Shown: piece by piece, positions 17,201 through 25,900 of the stretch
How the letters are laid out: each line of letters starts with the position of its first letter
How positions within the stretch are numbered: the stretch's first letter is position 1
From: Promineifilum sp019695075
GTDB lineage: Bacteria > Chloroflexota > Anaerolineae > Promineifilales > Promineifilaceae
DNA length: 64,000 nt
Assembly: GCA_026129185.1 (NCBI GenBank)
Contig: JAHCIO010000001.1
Coordinates: 62,001-126,000, forward strand
Direction of reading: 5' to 3'
The notes under the pieces: generated by a model
What the model was told of the DNA's origin: nothing
Seen by the model: only the letters and a program-made list of their open reading frames with translations
The model's database searches: none
Program-made: the position numbers and the translations under genes

Positions 17201-19003
17201 AACGTCTACGATGGCGAACAGAACAGCAATGATGCCAATGCGACAGTGACGATCGTCAACCCGCGCATCGAAGTCACCGTGACGCCGCCCATTCAGACGG
17301 TCATTAAGGGCACGACGGCCGTCTTCACCGTCGTCATCAAGAACACCGGCGACGTGACCCTGAGCAACATCCAGGTGACGTCGGCGAATGTGCCCGACTG
17401 CAACCGTACCTTTGCCTCCCTGGCCGCCGGGGCCAGCCTGCCGGCCTACGCTTGCGTGGTCACCAATGTCAACCAGCGCATTGACAACAAGGTCGTCGTC
17501 AAGGCCGTCGCCGCCCAGACGGGCACACAGGTTCAGACCGACGACGAGGCGGTTGTCCGTGTTCTGCGCGACATTGTCATCGACATCGCCCCCGATCCGA
17601 CGGTCGGCAGCACAGTCCTCAAGGGCCAGAACGCCGTCTTCAACGTGACGGTTGTCAACCCCAGCGAGGGCACGCTGAAGGATGTGACCGTGAAGGCGTA
17701 TGTGGACTATGACCTGGTGCAGGTCAACGAGGCGGGCGAGCAACCGGCCGCGAACGTGCCCGCCCCCGCCTGCGATGCCACCATCGGTACACTGAACGCC
17801 GGTCAGGAAAAGACCTACAGCTGCACCATCCCTAACGTGCAGGCCTCCTTCGCCATTGAAGTGGTCGCCTCCGGTCTCATCGAAGGTATTGGCCAGACAG
17901 AGGACTTCAACATCACCGAGATCGGCGTCATCGATATGACCCTGGAGGTGTTCTCCGACCCGTTCCAGGTGCTGGCCGCGCAGCCGACACGCGTTGAGTT
18001 CAGCATGACCATCACCAATGTCAGCAATGTGCCCCTGGCGCTCAACAGCCTGCAAAGCTCGGCCCACGGCAACCTGCTGAACACCAGCAATGGCCAGGTG
18101 AGCGCCAACACCTGCCCAGGGCAGAATCTAGCCATCCCGCCGGGCGAGGTACGGTCGTGCTCCTATGAGGTGGTGCTGATCTTGCAGCCGCCGGCGTTCA
18201 CCAATGTCATTACCGCTGTCGCCGCCGACGACGAGGGGCGCGAACTGACGGTGACCGATGAGGCCATCGTCAGCGTGGCCGACTTCACGCCGCTGCAAGT
18301 GGTCCTGAGCGCCAACCCGGCGAGCCTGGTCGCGCCGGGCGGCGAGGTTAACCTGACGGCGCAAGTGACCAACAATATGTCCACCGACCTGACGCTGGAC
18401 GCGCTCAACGACTCCATCGTCGGCAATGTTGATGGCAAGGGCACGTGCGATCTGCCGCGGACGATTGTCGGCAACGGCACGTACACCTGCACCTACCCGG
18501 CGACCATCGCCAACAAGCGGCCGGGCGACATCGTCACGCACACGATCACGGCCATCGCCGACTCGGAGCAGGATAGCGACTCCGTAGCCATCAACATCAC
18601 CGGCCAGCCGGCGACGCGGCTAATGCTGCCGTCGGTCGCGAATCGGCCGGTTCCGGGCGAGCCGAACAACGGCGCGTGCAATGCCTTGCCGCTGCAGACG
18701 AACCTGTCCTACTACTACCTGCCCGATGACGCCAATGACTGGTATCGCTTCACGTTGGAATCGCCGGCGCGGCTGAAGGCAGTGCTGCGTGACTTTAGCG
18801 CCGAGGGACAGTTCATCCTCTACAGCGGCAACTGCGCCAGCCCAACCTACATCCAGCATAACGGCGATACCGGCGTCGTGACGACCCGTATCGTCGATCT
18901 GGGCCTGCGCCCCGCGGGAACATACTTCATCTGGATCATTTCTGAGAACCGGCTGAGCAGTACACTGCCCTATCAGCTGAGTGTGGAGGCGCAAAGCCCC
19001 TAG
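14300..19003 (+). CDS. Giant secreted cadherin/Ig-repeat surface protein
   Basis: A 1567-residue protein with a Sec signal peptide (residues 1-29, ending TTPARAAA). Residues 32-330 hold three cadherin-type repeats (for example ITVEDSSLLDYE, FNIDSLGKI), 333-635 three related beta-sandwich repeats separated by AVNDPPTT-like linkers, and 636-835 two Cadherin_5-like repeats with DADGD and DVDGD calcium-type motifs. Residues 850-985 are a repeat also found four times in the gene at 22940 (LDLNG...GTGF...VLRTVKY). Four DUF11-like repeats (988-1435) and a C-terminal domain of about 125 residues follow (RLMLPSVANRP to the end), shared with two neighbouring genes. It is probably a calcium-dependent adhesin or sheath component. 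The ATG at 14300 is chosen for AGGAG 4 bases upstream and the signal peptide; an in-frame ATG at 14249 lacks both. Confidence 0.87.
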   Translation: MKRQATYLSIASVVAAFLLALIATTPARAAAPIVTPNQTFSIAENSPNGSSPTPSVFNAFDPEGKALIYDIIGGDGAPAFDINSATGVITVEDSSLLDYEVKHSFQLTVRVTDDEPQSTQATVTVNLIDASDQAPVMGDQNFSVAENSPAGTTVGTLVYTDGDTNDSHTFDITGGSGDGLFNIDSLGKITVAPGAQLNYEAVTSYNMTVEIEDEGGLTDTALVTVNVTNLNENPVVTPATFTLAEDAANGAVVGVVQANDPENSALTFSLSGTTIFAINANSGQLTVANSALLDFETNPSISFSVQALDEGGKTGSATITVNLTAVNDPPKTTGIPDQIVNEGSAPRVINLWQYFSDDEDPDAALTFTVQNNSNNSLVTAEINNTTGTLTLTFAASGAGTANITVRAFDSQDAHTDDTFVVDINDAPTGPATENVTVNEDAPTSQINLYDVFDDAESADADLTYAIVSVSNLALFDPDPTITKPNLTLDYAADANGKSDVKVRATDGGGLWVETTFKVTVNAVNDPPTTSGIANVNVSEDAPNTVVNLGNAFADKEDADNELDYSVTNNTNANLFQSVTVDDATMTLTLDYKADASGTATLTVQAKDTGNATVETSFQVTVGAANDAPTLTDITLATAEDTTLNFTANTFTSHYTDADGDPLVKVRIDSLPTDGTLRLNGTPITSGAEIPAGELGNLAFVPAPNWNEGSTAFEWNASDGSNYAVASAQVTITIQSQNDKPTVNDFQKTGDEGVNILFAAADFIGAFNDVDGDTLQRIQITQLPSNGALRLNSADVAINQQINVGELGQLRFVPDADWSGTTALKWKGYDGQVYSDPATVTLVVNPTNDPPNLDLNGNNPGTGFSATFVAGGPKVSVAGAGLAITDIDDETMASAKVIIVNIKNGAKEVLTADPTGTDIQVSYSAGTGTLFLSGTDTIANYEKVLRTVKYGIEADVANPDPTERNIQFNVYDGEQNSNDANATVTIVNPRIEVTVTPPIQTVIKGTTAVFTVVIKNTGDVTLSNIQVTSANVPDCNRTFASLAAGASLPAYACVVTNVNQRIDNKVVVKAVAAQTGTQVQTDDEAVVRVLRDIVIDIAPDPTVGSTVLKGQNAVFNVTVVNPSEGTLKDVTVKAYVDYDLVQVNEAGEQPAANVPAPACDATIGTLNAGQEKTYSCTIPNVQASFAIEVVASGLIEGIGQTEDFNITEIGVIDMTLEVFSDPFQVLAAQPTRVEFSMTITNVSNVPLALNSLQSSAHGNLLNTSNGQVSANTCPGQNLAIPPGEVRSCSYEVVLILQPPAFTNVITAVAADDEGRELTVTDEAIVSVADFTPLQVVLSANPASLVAPGGEVNLTAQVTNNMSTDLTLDALNDSIVGNVDGKGTCDLPRTIVGNGTYTCTYPATIANKRPGDIVTHTITAIADSEQDSDSVAINITGQPATRLMLPSVANRPVPGEPNNGACNALPLQTNLSYYYLPDDANDWYRFTLESPARLKAVLRDFSAEGQFILYSGNCASPTYIQHNGDTGVVTTRIVDLGLRPAGTYFIWIISENRLSSTLPYQLSVEAQSP

Positions 19004-19012
19004 GGGCGGTCT

Positions 19013-19140
19013 GACCCGCGCCGCGGCGCGGGTCGCCCTGGCCACAGTCGCACTTATCCGCGTGGTGGCCAGGGCATTGTTGTCGCGCAACGAGTGTGTC
19101 GAATCGGCATCCACCATCTAGGGACGGTGGATGCCGATTC
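19013..19140 (+). promoter_or_regulatory. Three strong hairpins between two secreted-protein genes
   Basis: A 10-base palindrome (19013-19034), an 11-base stem (19035-19045 with 19065-19075) and a perfect 15-base stem (19101-19115 with 19126-19140) fill the gap. The first two could terminate transcription of the upstream gene, though no U-tract follows. The third ends one base before the GAGGAAG ribosome-binding site at 19142, so it could protect the message end or control initiation. Confidence 0.6.
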
Positions 19141-19156
19141 CGAGGAAGTCCGAGAA

Positions 19157-20992
19157 GTGAGTCGATCGCCTAGGTCTCTAATTGCTTTCCTGGCGGCGGG
19201 CATGATGCTGGCGGCGTTGGTGGCGTCCTGGGGTGGGGTTCATCGCGCCATCGTTCGCGCCGACGATGATACGACCGACGCCAGCCCACTCATCCTCGTG
19301 GGCCAGAAGCCCCGCTTGCAGGAGTTCTTCGCCGGCAACGATGCCACGTTCACCGTCGGCGTCACCAATACCGGCACAGTGGCCTTGCAGACTGTCACCA
19401 CCAACGCGACCACGCCCTCATGTAACCGCTCCAACGTCGGCCCTCTGGCTCCGGGGCAGAGCACCACCTATACCTGCATCGCGGCCGACGTCGCCGGCAG
19501 CTTTCTGAACGAGATACAGGCGACGGGCACAGCCGAGGGTGGGGCGGCCGATACGCACGTCGCCAATGCCTTTGTCAACGTCCTGAACCCCGACTTGCGC
19601 ATCACCAAGTCGCCGGCGAGGCAGGTTGTGCGACCCGGGGCGACGGCTTTTTTCACCATTGTCATCTTTAACTCCAGCCCCGACGTCATCATGTCCAACG
19701 TGACGGTCGATGACAGCACCGACGCGTGCGACTTCGATCCGGTCGTAGCCGTCAACATCGCCCCGCTGGACAGCATCGATTACTCCTGCCGGCAGACGAA
19801 CGTGCAATCGCCATCGACCAGCGTGGTCACCGTTCGGGCGGTCGATCCCACCAATGGTGACGTCTACCAGGCCACGAATGCGGCCTGGGTCGAGATGATC
19901 AACGTGGCGGCCGAACTGATCCCGCAGCCCAACTCGGTGCCCGAACCTGGCGCGGCGGTCACCTTCCATGTCAATCTCGTCAACACCGGTAGTGTTCCGG
20001 TGACCCTGACCGGCCTGACGACGAATCAGTACGGCAACATCCTTGATGCCGGCAACAGCAGCGTCGATCCGGCATTTAATACCTGTCTGCCACAGACGTC
20101 GTTGCCGATCATCCAGCCCTATGGCGGGGCGTACACCTGCTCTTTCAAGGCCCAGGTAGCCGGCGAGCCATCTGACTTCAGCGTCATCCTGACGGCAACG
20201 GCCCGCGACCAGTCGGGTCAGACCGCCACAGCCACGACGAGCGCCACCGTGCGCATCACCAACGTGGCCGCGGAGATCAATCTCTCGGCGACGGCCGATC
20301 CGCCCTTCATCCACCCGCCCAGCCAAACGGTCTCGTTTCGCGTGCGCATCGATAACACCGGCGAGGCCGACACGGTGACCGTCACTCAACTGCGCGATCA
20401 GTTTCTGGGTAGCCTGGATGGTGTGGGCACGTGTGACATTCCGGTGACCATCGAGCCGGGCTTTTCCTATCAATGCGCGTTCTCGGCCGTGGTGTCGGGG
20501 GCGGTCGGCGACCAACGCTCGCGGACGATCACGGCCACCGCCCGCGACGACGACCTGAATCCCGGTACAATCACCGACAGTACCACTGTAACCGTCAACG
20601 TCACCGACCTGCCAACACAGTATGCCTTCATCCCCAACGCCATCGATAGCGTTGTCGGCAGCAGTTGCGTTGACTCCTTCTCGCTATCGCTCAACCGGCT
20701 CTATAGCTTCCTGCCCCCGCCCCACGGCACACAGAGCGTCTTCCGCTTTACGCTGCCGCGCAGCGGCGTGGTCAGCGTCCAGTTGAACAACTTCGTCCCT
20801 CTTGACGGTCAGTTGGTTGTCTGGTCGGGGCAGTGCGGCCAATTGGTCTTCCTCGGCTACAACCCCGACAAGGCTCTCAATCGGACGGTAGACCTGGGCA
20901 CGCGCCCGGCGGGGCAGTACGTGATCCAGATCATCAATGATGGCCCGACGACCACGACCGACGCCTACCGCCTGAGGATTAACTTTGACTAG
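19157..20992 (+). CDS. Secreted DUF11-repeat protein with the shared C-terminal domain
   Basis: A 611-residue protein. The GTG start at 19157 is chosen because GAGGAAG lies 8 bases upstream and a signal peptide follows directly (hydrophobic core AFLAAGMMLAALVASW, cleavage before DDDTTD). About four DUF11/CARDB-like beta-sandwich repeats span residues 45-485, each with a pattern such as ATFTVGVTNTGTVAL and a Cys pair (for example PSCNRS and YTCI). The final 120 residues (YAFIPNAIDS onward) match the C-terminal domains of the genes at 14300 and 22940, including LVVWSGQCGQL and VDLGTRPAGQYVIQII. The repeats also resemble those of the upstream giant protein, so the two probably arose by duplication. 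Likely exported to the surface or sheath. Confidence 0.83.
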   Translation: MSRSPRSLIAFLAAGMMLAALVASWGGVHRAIVRADDDTTDASPLILVGQKPRLQEFFAGNDATFTVGVTNTGTVALQTVTTNATTPSCNRSNVGPLAPGQSTTYTCIAADVAGSFLNEIQATGTAEGGAADTHVANAFVNVLNPDLRITKSPARQVVRPGATAFFTIVIFNSSPDVIMSNVTVDDSTDACDFDPVVAVNIAPLDSIDYSCRQTNVQSPSTSVVTVRAVDPTNGDVYQATNAAWVEMINVAAELIPQPNSVPEPGAAVTFHVNLVNTGSVPVTLTGLTTNQYGNILDAGNSSVDPAFNTCLPQTSLPIIQPYGGAYTCSFKAQVAGEPSDFSVILTATARDQSGQTATATTSATVRITNVAAEINLSATADPPFIHPPSQTVSFRVRIDNTGEADTVTVTQLRDQFLGSLDGVGTCDIPVTIEPGFSYQCAFSAVVSGAVGDQRSRTITATARDDDLNPGTITDSTTVTVNVTDLPTQYAFIPNAIDSVVGSSCVDSFSLSLNRLYSFLPPPHGTQSVFRFTLPRSGVVSVQLNNFVPLDGQLVVWSGQCGQLVFLGYNPDKALNRTVDLGTRPAGQYVIQIINDGPTTTTDAYRLRINFD

Positions 20993-21023
20993 ACAGGACG
21001 CGACGATGGCGAGTATAAAGTAT

Positions 21024-21059
21024 AAGGAGGTAATGAGCTTAAGATTGGCCTTCATCTAG
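21024..21059 (+). other. Consensus Shine-Dalgarno followed by an 8-codon reading frame
   Basis: AAGGAGG (21024-21030) is followed after 2 bases by ATG and the frame MSLRLAFI then TAG. The spacing is too short for efficient initiation. It may be a leader peptide or a remnant; the next gene starts about 110 bases later. Confidence 0.3.
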
Positions 21060-21171
21060 CGTCGCTAGAATGTAAAGAGCCAACACTTCGGGGATATACG
21101 CGCGGCATGGGGCGGCGCGTTCGAGATCGTTGGAGCCAAAGACTACTGACGAGCGCATTGCGATAACACAG

Positions 21172-22860
21172 ATGGCTGTAGCGAGCTTGTTCGAAGAACT
21201 GCTGGATCAGTATAAGATAGAACAACGCCTCGCCGAGAAGCGGTATACGGACTTGTATCAGGCCTACGACGTCGATGACGATCGTCTGGTGCGACTCGAT
21301 ATCTTGCGCCCCGGCCAGGCGGAGGACAACGGCTTTGCCGGCCGTCTGGTTCATCGCGCCCGCGCCGTGGCCCAGGTTCGCCACCCTCGCATTGCCCCCA
21401 TCTACCATATTGGCAAGACGCCCGACGGCCGCCCCTACGTCGCCCAGGCCCACATCGACGGGCTGCCCCTGTCGCAGCGGCTGGAACAACTGGCCCAGCG
21501 CGAAACGCCGGTCAATGCCCTCTACGCCCTCAAGCTGGTGCGCCAACTGGCTGACGCGCTGGTGTTGGCCGAACGGCTGGAGCTTCTCCACCACGATTTG
21601 CAGCCGGACAACATCTGGCTGAAGAACGTCGCCCTGAGCAGCGATGAATCGCTCGTCTTGCTTGATCTCTTCATCCCGCCCGATCGACGCCCGGCCGCAG
21701 CCGACGGCCGCGAGGACTATCGCCCACCCGAACAGCGCGCCGGGCGTGAGATCAGCGCCGCCGGTCACGTCTATTCGCTGGGCGTGTTGCTCTATCAGCT
21801 CCTGGCGGGCCGGTTGCCCGAAGGGCCGGTGACGCTGAGGGCAGTGACACTGAGCCGGCTGAGGGCGCGGCCGTCGTCGCTCGAGCGCGTGCGTCCTGGC
21901 CTCAGCCGGCAGACCTACGACTTGGTCGAGCGCTGCCTGCGGCGCGACCCGGCGCAACGTTACGACAGTGTCGAGACCTTTCTCGTGGCTCTCGACGACG
22001 CTGTGGCGGCCGAAGAGACGCATCTCAGCCTGGGGGCTGGTCGGCCGGCCGAATCGCGTCGTTCGCTCGGCTGGCTGTTGCCGGTGCTGATCTTCCTCCT
22101 TGTCGCCACTGTGGCCGTCAGCGCGGCGCGTTGGCAACGACAGACGGCCGCCCTGGCCTCGCCGACGGGCATCCCGGTCGTCGGGGCCGACACGACCTCG
22201 GCGAACGCGCCCACGGTGGACACGCCCACGCCGGCGCTGTCGCCCACGGCCGCGGCGACGGAGCCGCCGACCGAGGCGCCGGCGACGGCCGTTCCCGCAG
22301 GCGGGGTGGTCGCCTCGCCTTCGCCGGCCGCGTCGCCAACCGAGCCGCCCACAGCCACACCGACGGCCACGACCGCGCCGACCGAGCCGCCAGCGCCCAC
22401 CGCCGGGCCGACGCGCGTGCCTGTCGTGCGTGTGGCTCTCAATCTCGTCAACCTGCGCCGCGGCCCGGGCATTGTCTACAACACCATTGGCCGCGTGCGC
22501 AACGGTGAGGCGCTGCAAGTTCTCGCCTGGAACGACGACCGCGAAAATCCCTGGTATCTGGTGCTGACCGAAGACCAGCGCACCGGCTGGGTCTCGGCCG
22601 AGGTTGTGCGGCCGGAGGACGCGGCGGCGCTGACGGCCGTGCCCGCCGCGGCGACGCTGCCGCCGACGCCCTTCCCGACAGCCATGCCCACGCTCTTGCC
22701 CACCAGCACGCCGGTGCTCTTCGCGACGCCCAGTCCGACCGTTCCATCCAGCCTGGGCGATGGCGACGGCGGCGAAGCGCCACAGCCGCCCCCAGCGCCG
22801 ACCGAAGCCCCAACGGAGCCGGCCGTCGAGCCGACGCCGACACCGCCGCCGCTGCCCTGA
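21172..22860 (+). CDS. Membrane pseudokinase with SH3b ectodomain
   Basis: A 562-residue protein. Residues 12-275 are a protein-kinase fold lacking key residues: no glycine loop, Asp43 in RLVRLDIL at the VAIK lysine site, HHDLQPDN (Asp142) for HRDLKPEN, and LLDLFIP for DFG. YSLGVLLYQLLAG marks the C-lobe. One membrane segment (about 298-318) leads to a Pro/Thr/Ala-rich linker, a bacterial SH3 domain at about 416-481 (LVNLRRGPGIVYNTIGRVRNG, shortened here in length only by its neighbours) and a Pro-rich tail. SH3b domains bind cell-wall peptides. The design parallels the LysM pseudokinase at 12125, and it lies between two secreted-protein genes. The ATG at 21172 is preferred; a TTG at 21130 is possible. 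Neither has a good ribosome-binding site. Confidence 0.83.
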   Translation: MAVASLFEELLDQYKIEQRLAEKRYTDLYQAYDVDDDRLVRLDILRPGQAEDNGFAGRLVHRARAVAQVRHPRIAPIYHIGKTPDGRPYVAQAHIDGLPLSQRLEQLAQRETPVNALYALKLVRQLADALVLAERLELLHHDLQPDNIWLKNVALSSDESLVLLDLFIPPDRRPAAADGREDYRPPEQRAGREISAAGHVYSLGVLLYQLLAGRLPEGPVTLRAVTLSRLRARPSSLERVRPGLSRQTYDLVERCLRRDPAQRYDSVETFLVALDDAVAAEETHLSLGAGRPAESRRSLGWLLPVLIFLLVATVAVSAARWQRQTAALASPTGIPVVGADTTSANAPTVDTPTPALSPTAAATEPPTEAPATAVPAGGVVASPSPAASPTEPPTATPTATTAPTEPPAPTAGPTRVPVVRVALNLVNLRRGPGIVYNTIGRVRNGEALQVLAWNDDRENPWYLVLTEDQRTGWVSAEVVRPEDAAALTAVPAAATLPPTPFPTAMPTLLPTSTPVLFATPSPTVPSSLGDGDGGEAPQPPPAPTEAPTEPAVEPTPTPPPLP

Positions 22861-22939
22861 CGGGCCGCCGGCGGCCCTGACCGGAAAGCAGCCCTCACCA
22901 ACGCCGTCGTAACCAAATGCCTACGCGAGTACACGTATT

Positions 22940-25900
22940 GTGAGCCTACGACCACTGACTTCCCTACGCTTTCGAGCGCTGTTGCCGGGCCTCTGCCTGG
23001 CGTTCTTTCTGTCCGTCACACTCGCATCCGCCAGCGCGGCGGTCGCGCCGGTGCTGGACCTCAACGGCGACGCCGCCGGCATCGACTTCACGGCCACCTT
23101 CAGCGAGGACGGCGGCCCCCAGCCGATCATTGACAGCGCCGCCCTGGTCATTGCCTACCCGGATGGAACGCAATTGACCGCCGCCAAAGCCAAGCTGACC
23201 AATCGCCCCGACGGGACTCTGGAATCGCTTGGCGCCGACCCCGGCGCGACCGGCCTGACGGTCAAGTATGAGCCGGCCAAGGGCGAGCTGACGCTCAAGG
23301 GCGCGCGCCCAGTGGCCGATTACCAGCAAGTCCTGCGGACGCTGACCTACACCAACACGTCGCAATCGCCCGACACGACGGACCGCTTAGTAGAGATCAC
23401 TGTCAGCGATGACACCCTGACGAGCCTGCCGGGCATCAGTACCGTGCTGATCAACGCCGTGAACGACGCGCCGGTGCTCGACAACAGCGGCGACATGCAC
23501 CTGCCGGCCATCAACGAAGACGACGTCAACTCCAGCGGCAACTCCGTCAAGGGTATCATCGAGAGCGCCGAGGGACAGGGCCAGGATCGCATCACCGATG
23601 TCGATGACAACGCGCTGGAGGGCATGGCCATCATCGAGGCTACCTCCGGCAATGGCACGTGGCAGTATTCGCTGACGGCTGGGGCGACCTGGCTGACGTT
23701 CCCGGCCGTCGCCAACACCTCGGCCGTGCTGCTCAACGAGATGTCGCGCATTCGCTTTGTGCCCGCGCCGGGCTACAGTGGTTGGGCCAGCTTCGCCTTT
23801 CGCGCCTGGGACCAGAGCGCCGGCCGCGAAAACGGCCAGACGGGTGTCGATGTCTCCATCAACGGTGGCACGACAGCCTTTAGCGCCCAGTCGGACACGG
23901 TGACGATCGAAGTGCTGGCCGTCAACGACCTGCCTACCGTCGATCTGAATGGCCCTGAAGAGGGCACGGGCTTCTCGCCGCAGTACTTCGAGGGTGGGCT
24001 GCCCGTGGCCATCGCCGACGGCGACGCGACCGTCAGCGACGCCGACCACGCCAGTCTGGCCTCTATAACTGTGACGCTGACGAACCGGCCCAGTGGCGCG
24101 GCCGAGTCACTGGCGGCGACAACCACCGGGACGAGCATCACCGCCGCGGCCTATGACCCGGCGACCGGTCGCCTGGTACTCACCGGCCCGGACACGCTGG
24201 CTGCCTTCCAACAGGTGCTACGGACGGTCACCTATCAGAATACCTCTACCCAGCCCGGCACGACGGCGCGCCTCATTGAGGTTGTGGCCAGCGATGGCGT
24301 GAACGTGGGCAACACGGCCGTCAGCACCGTGCGTATCAACCCCACCAACAACGCGCCCGTCCTCAACGCGCCCACGCCCCTCTCGTTGGGCGAAGTGGCC
24401 GAGGACACGGCCCAGCCGGCGGGCATGTCTGTTGCCGCGCTGCTGGCCACGGCCGGCGATCCCATCAGCGACGCCGACGAAAATGCGCTGGAAGGCCTGG
24501 CCGTAGTGGCCGCGGACGGCAGCCACGGCAACTGGCAGTTCAGCCTGGTCAACCCGCCGACCGGCGCGGCCGACTGGCAGGCCGTTGGCGTCGTTTCGCC
24601 GACGATGGCGCTGCTGCTGCCCGACACGGCCTGGCTGCGTTTTGTGCCCGCAGCCAACTATGTTGGCCCTTCTGGCGACCTGACCTTCCGCGCCTGGGAT
24701 CAGACCAGCGGCGCGGCCGGCCAACACGTCGATGCCTCTCAGACCGGCGGCAGCAGCGCCTTCAGCGCGGCTACGGGCATTGTGTTCGCCACCGTCACGC
24801 CGCTCAACGACCCACCGGCGCTAACTGGGCTGCCGGCAACCGCGCTGCCCTACACCGAGGACGCCAACCCGATCCGGCTCATGCCCGGTGTGGTCGTTGT
24901 CGATGGCGACAGCGCCGCCCTGGCGAGGGCCACGGTGCGGCTAACCAACCCGCTCGACGGCGACGCCGAACAACTCTCGGCCGCGCCCGGCAGCACGGGG
25001 ATCGCCGTCGTCTACGAAGACGGCCTGCTGCAACTCAGTGGCACGGCGACATTGGCCGCCTACCAGCAAGTGCTGCGCTCGGTGGCCTACCACAACACCT
25101 CGCAAGACCCCGACGCCACGCCGCGCATCCTCGCTGTCACCGCGGCCGACCCACTGGCCGACTCGCCGGCCTACACGCTGACCGTACAGGTGCAGCCCGT
25201 CAACGACGCCCCCGCGCTCGACCTCGACAGCGGCAGCGCGGGCAGCGACAGCGAAGCGATCTTCTACATCAACCGTGCGCCGGTGTTTCTGGCGCCCAAC
25301 CTGGTGCTGGCCGACGTGGACAACACCAATCTGAAGAGTGTCACCGTCCGCATTGTCAACCTGAAGAACCGGCAAGCGGAGCTGCTGACGGCCGACATCA
25401 GCGGCGCGGCCAACATCAAGCGCAGTTACGACCCGGCTACCGGCGTCCTCAGCCTGACCGGCGTAGATAGTGTCGTCAACTACCAACAGGTCTTGCGCAC
25501 GCTCACCTACGACAACATTCTGCCGCAGCCCGACGTCGAGGACCGGCGCATCGAATACACCGTCAGCGATGGCGAGACGGCCGGCGGGGCGCGCGTGGCC
25601 GTTGTCCACTTGCTGCCCGCGCCGACGGCGCGTCTGCTCATGCCGATGATCTCCCGCCGCTCCGAGGAGCCGAACGACGTTTGCGCCGACGCTTACGCGA
25701 TCTTCACCAATCGCACCGAGGCGTTCTTGCCGGATGATCAGGTTGACTGGTTCACCTTTGAACTACCGGCGGCGGCCAACGTCTCGGTCGAGCTGCGTGG
25801 CTTTAGCCCCGGCCGCGGCCAGATGAACGTCGCCACGGGCGTCGCCTGCCAGCAGCTACAGCTCATCGGCACGGCCGGCGAGCCGACGTCGGACAAGACC

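Noticed and set aside
14138..18067. A 1309-codon open frame on the minus strand opposite the giant secreted protein
   Set aside because: It mirrors the GC-rich codon pattern of the true gene, has Gly/Arg/Asp/His-rich non-protein-like composition, no signal or domain, and no ribosome-binding site.
20684..21055. A minus-strand frame starting with a lipoprotein-like signal (LAIVASC)
   Set aside because: The signal-like start arises from the intergenic region, while the remainder is antisense to the conserved C-terminal domain of the plus-strand gene and has biased composition.
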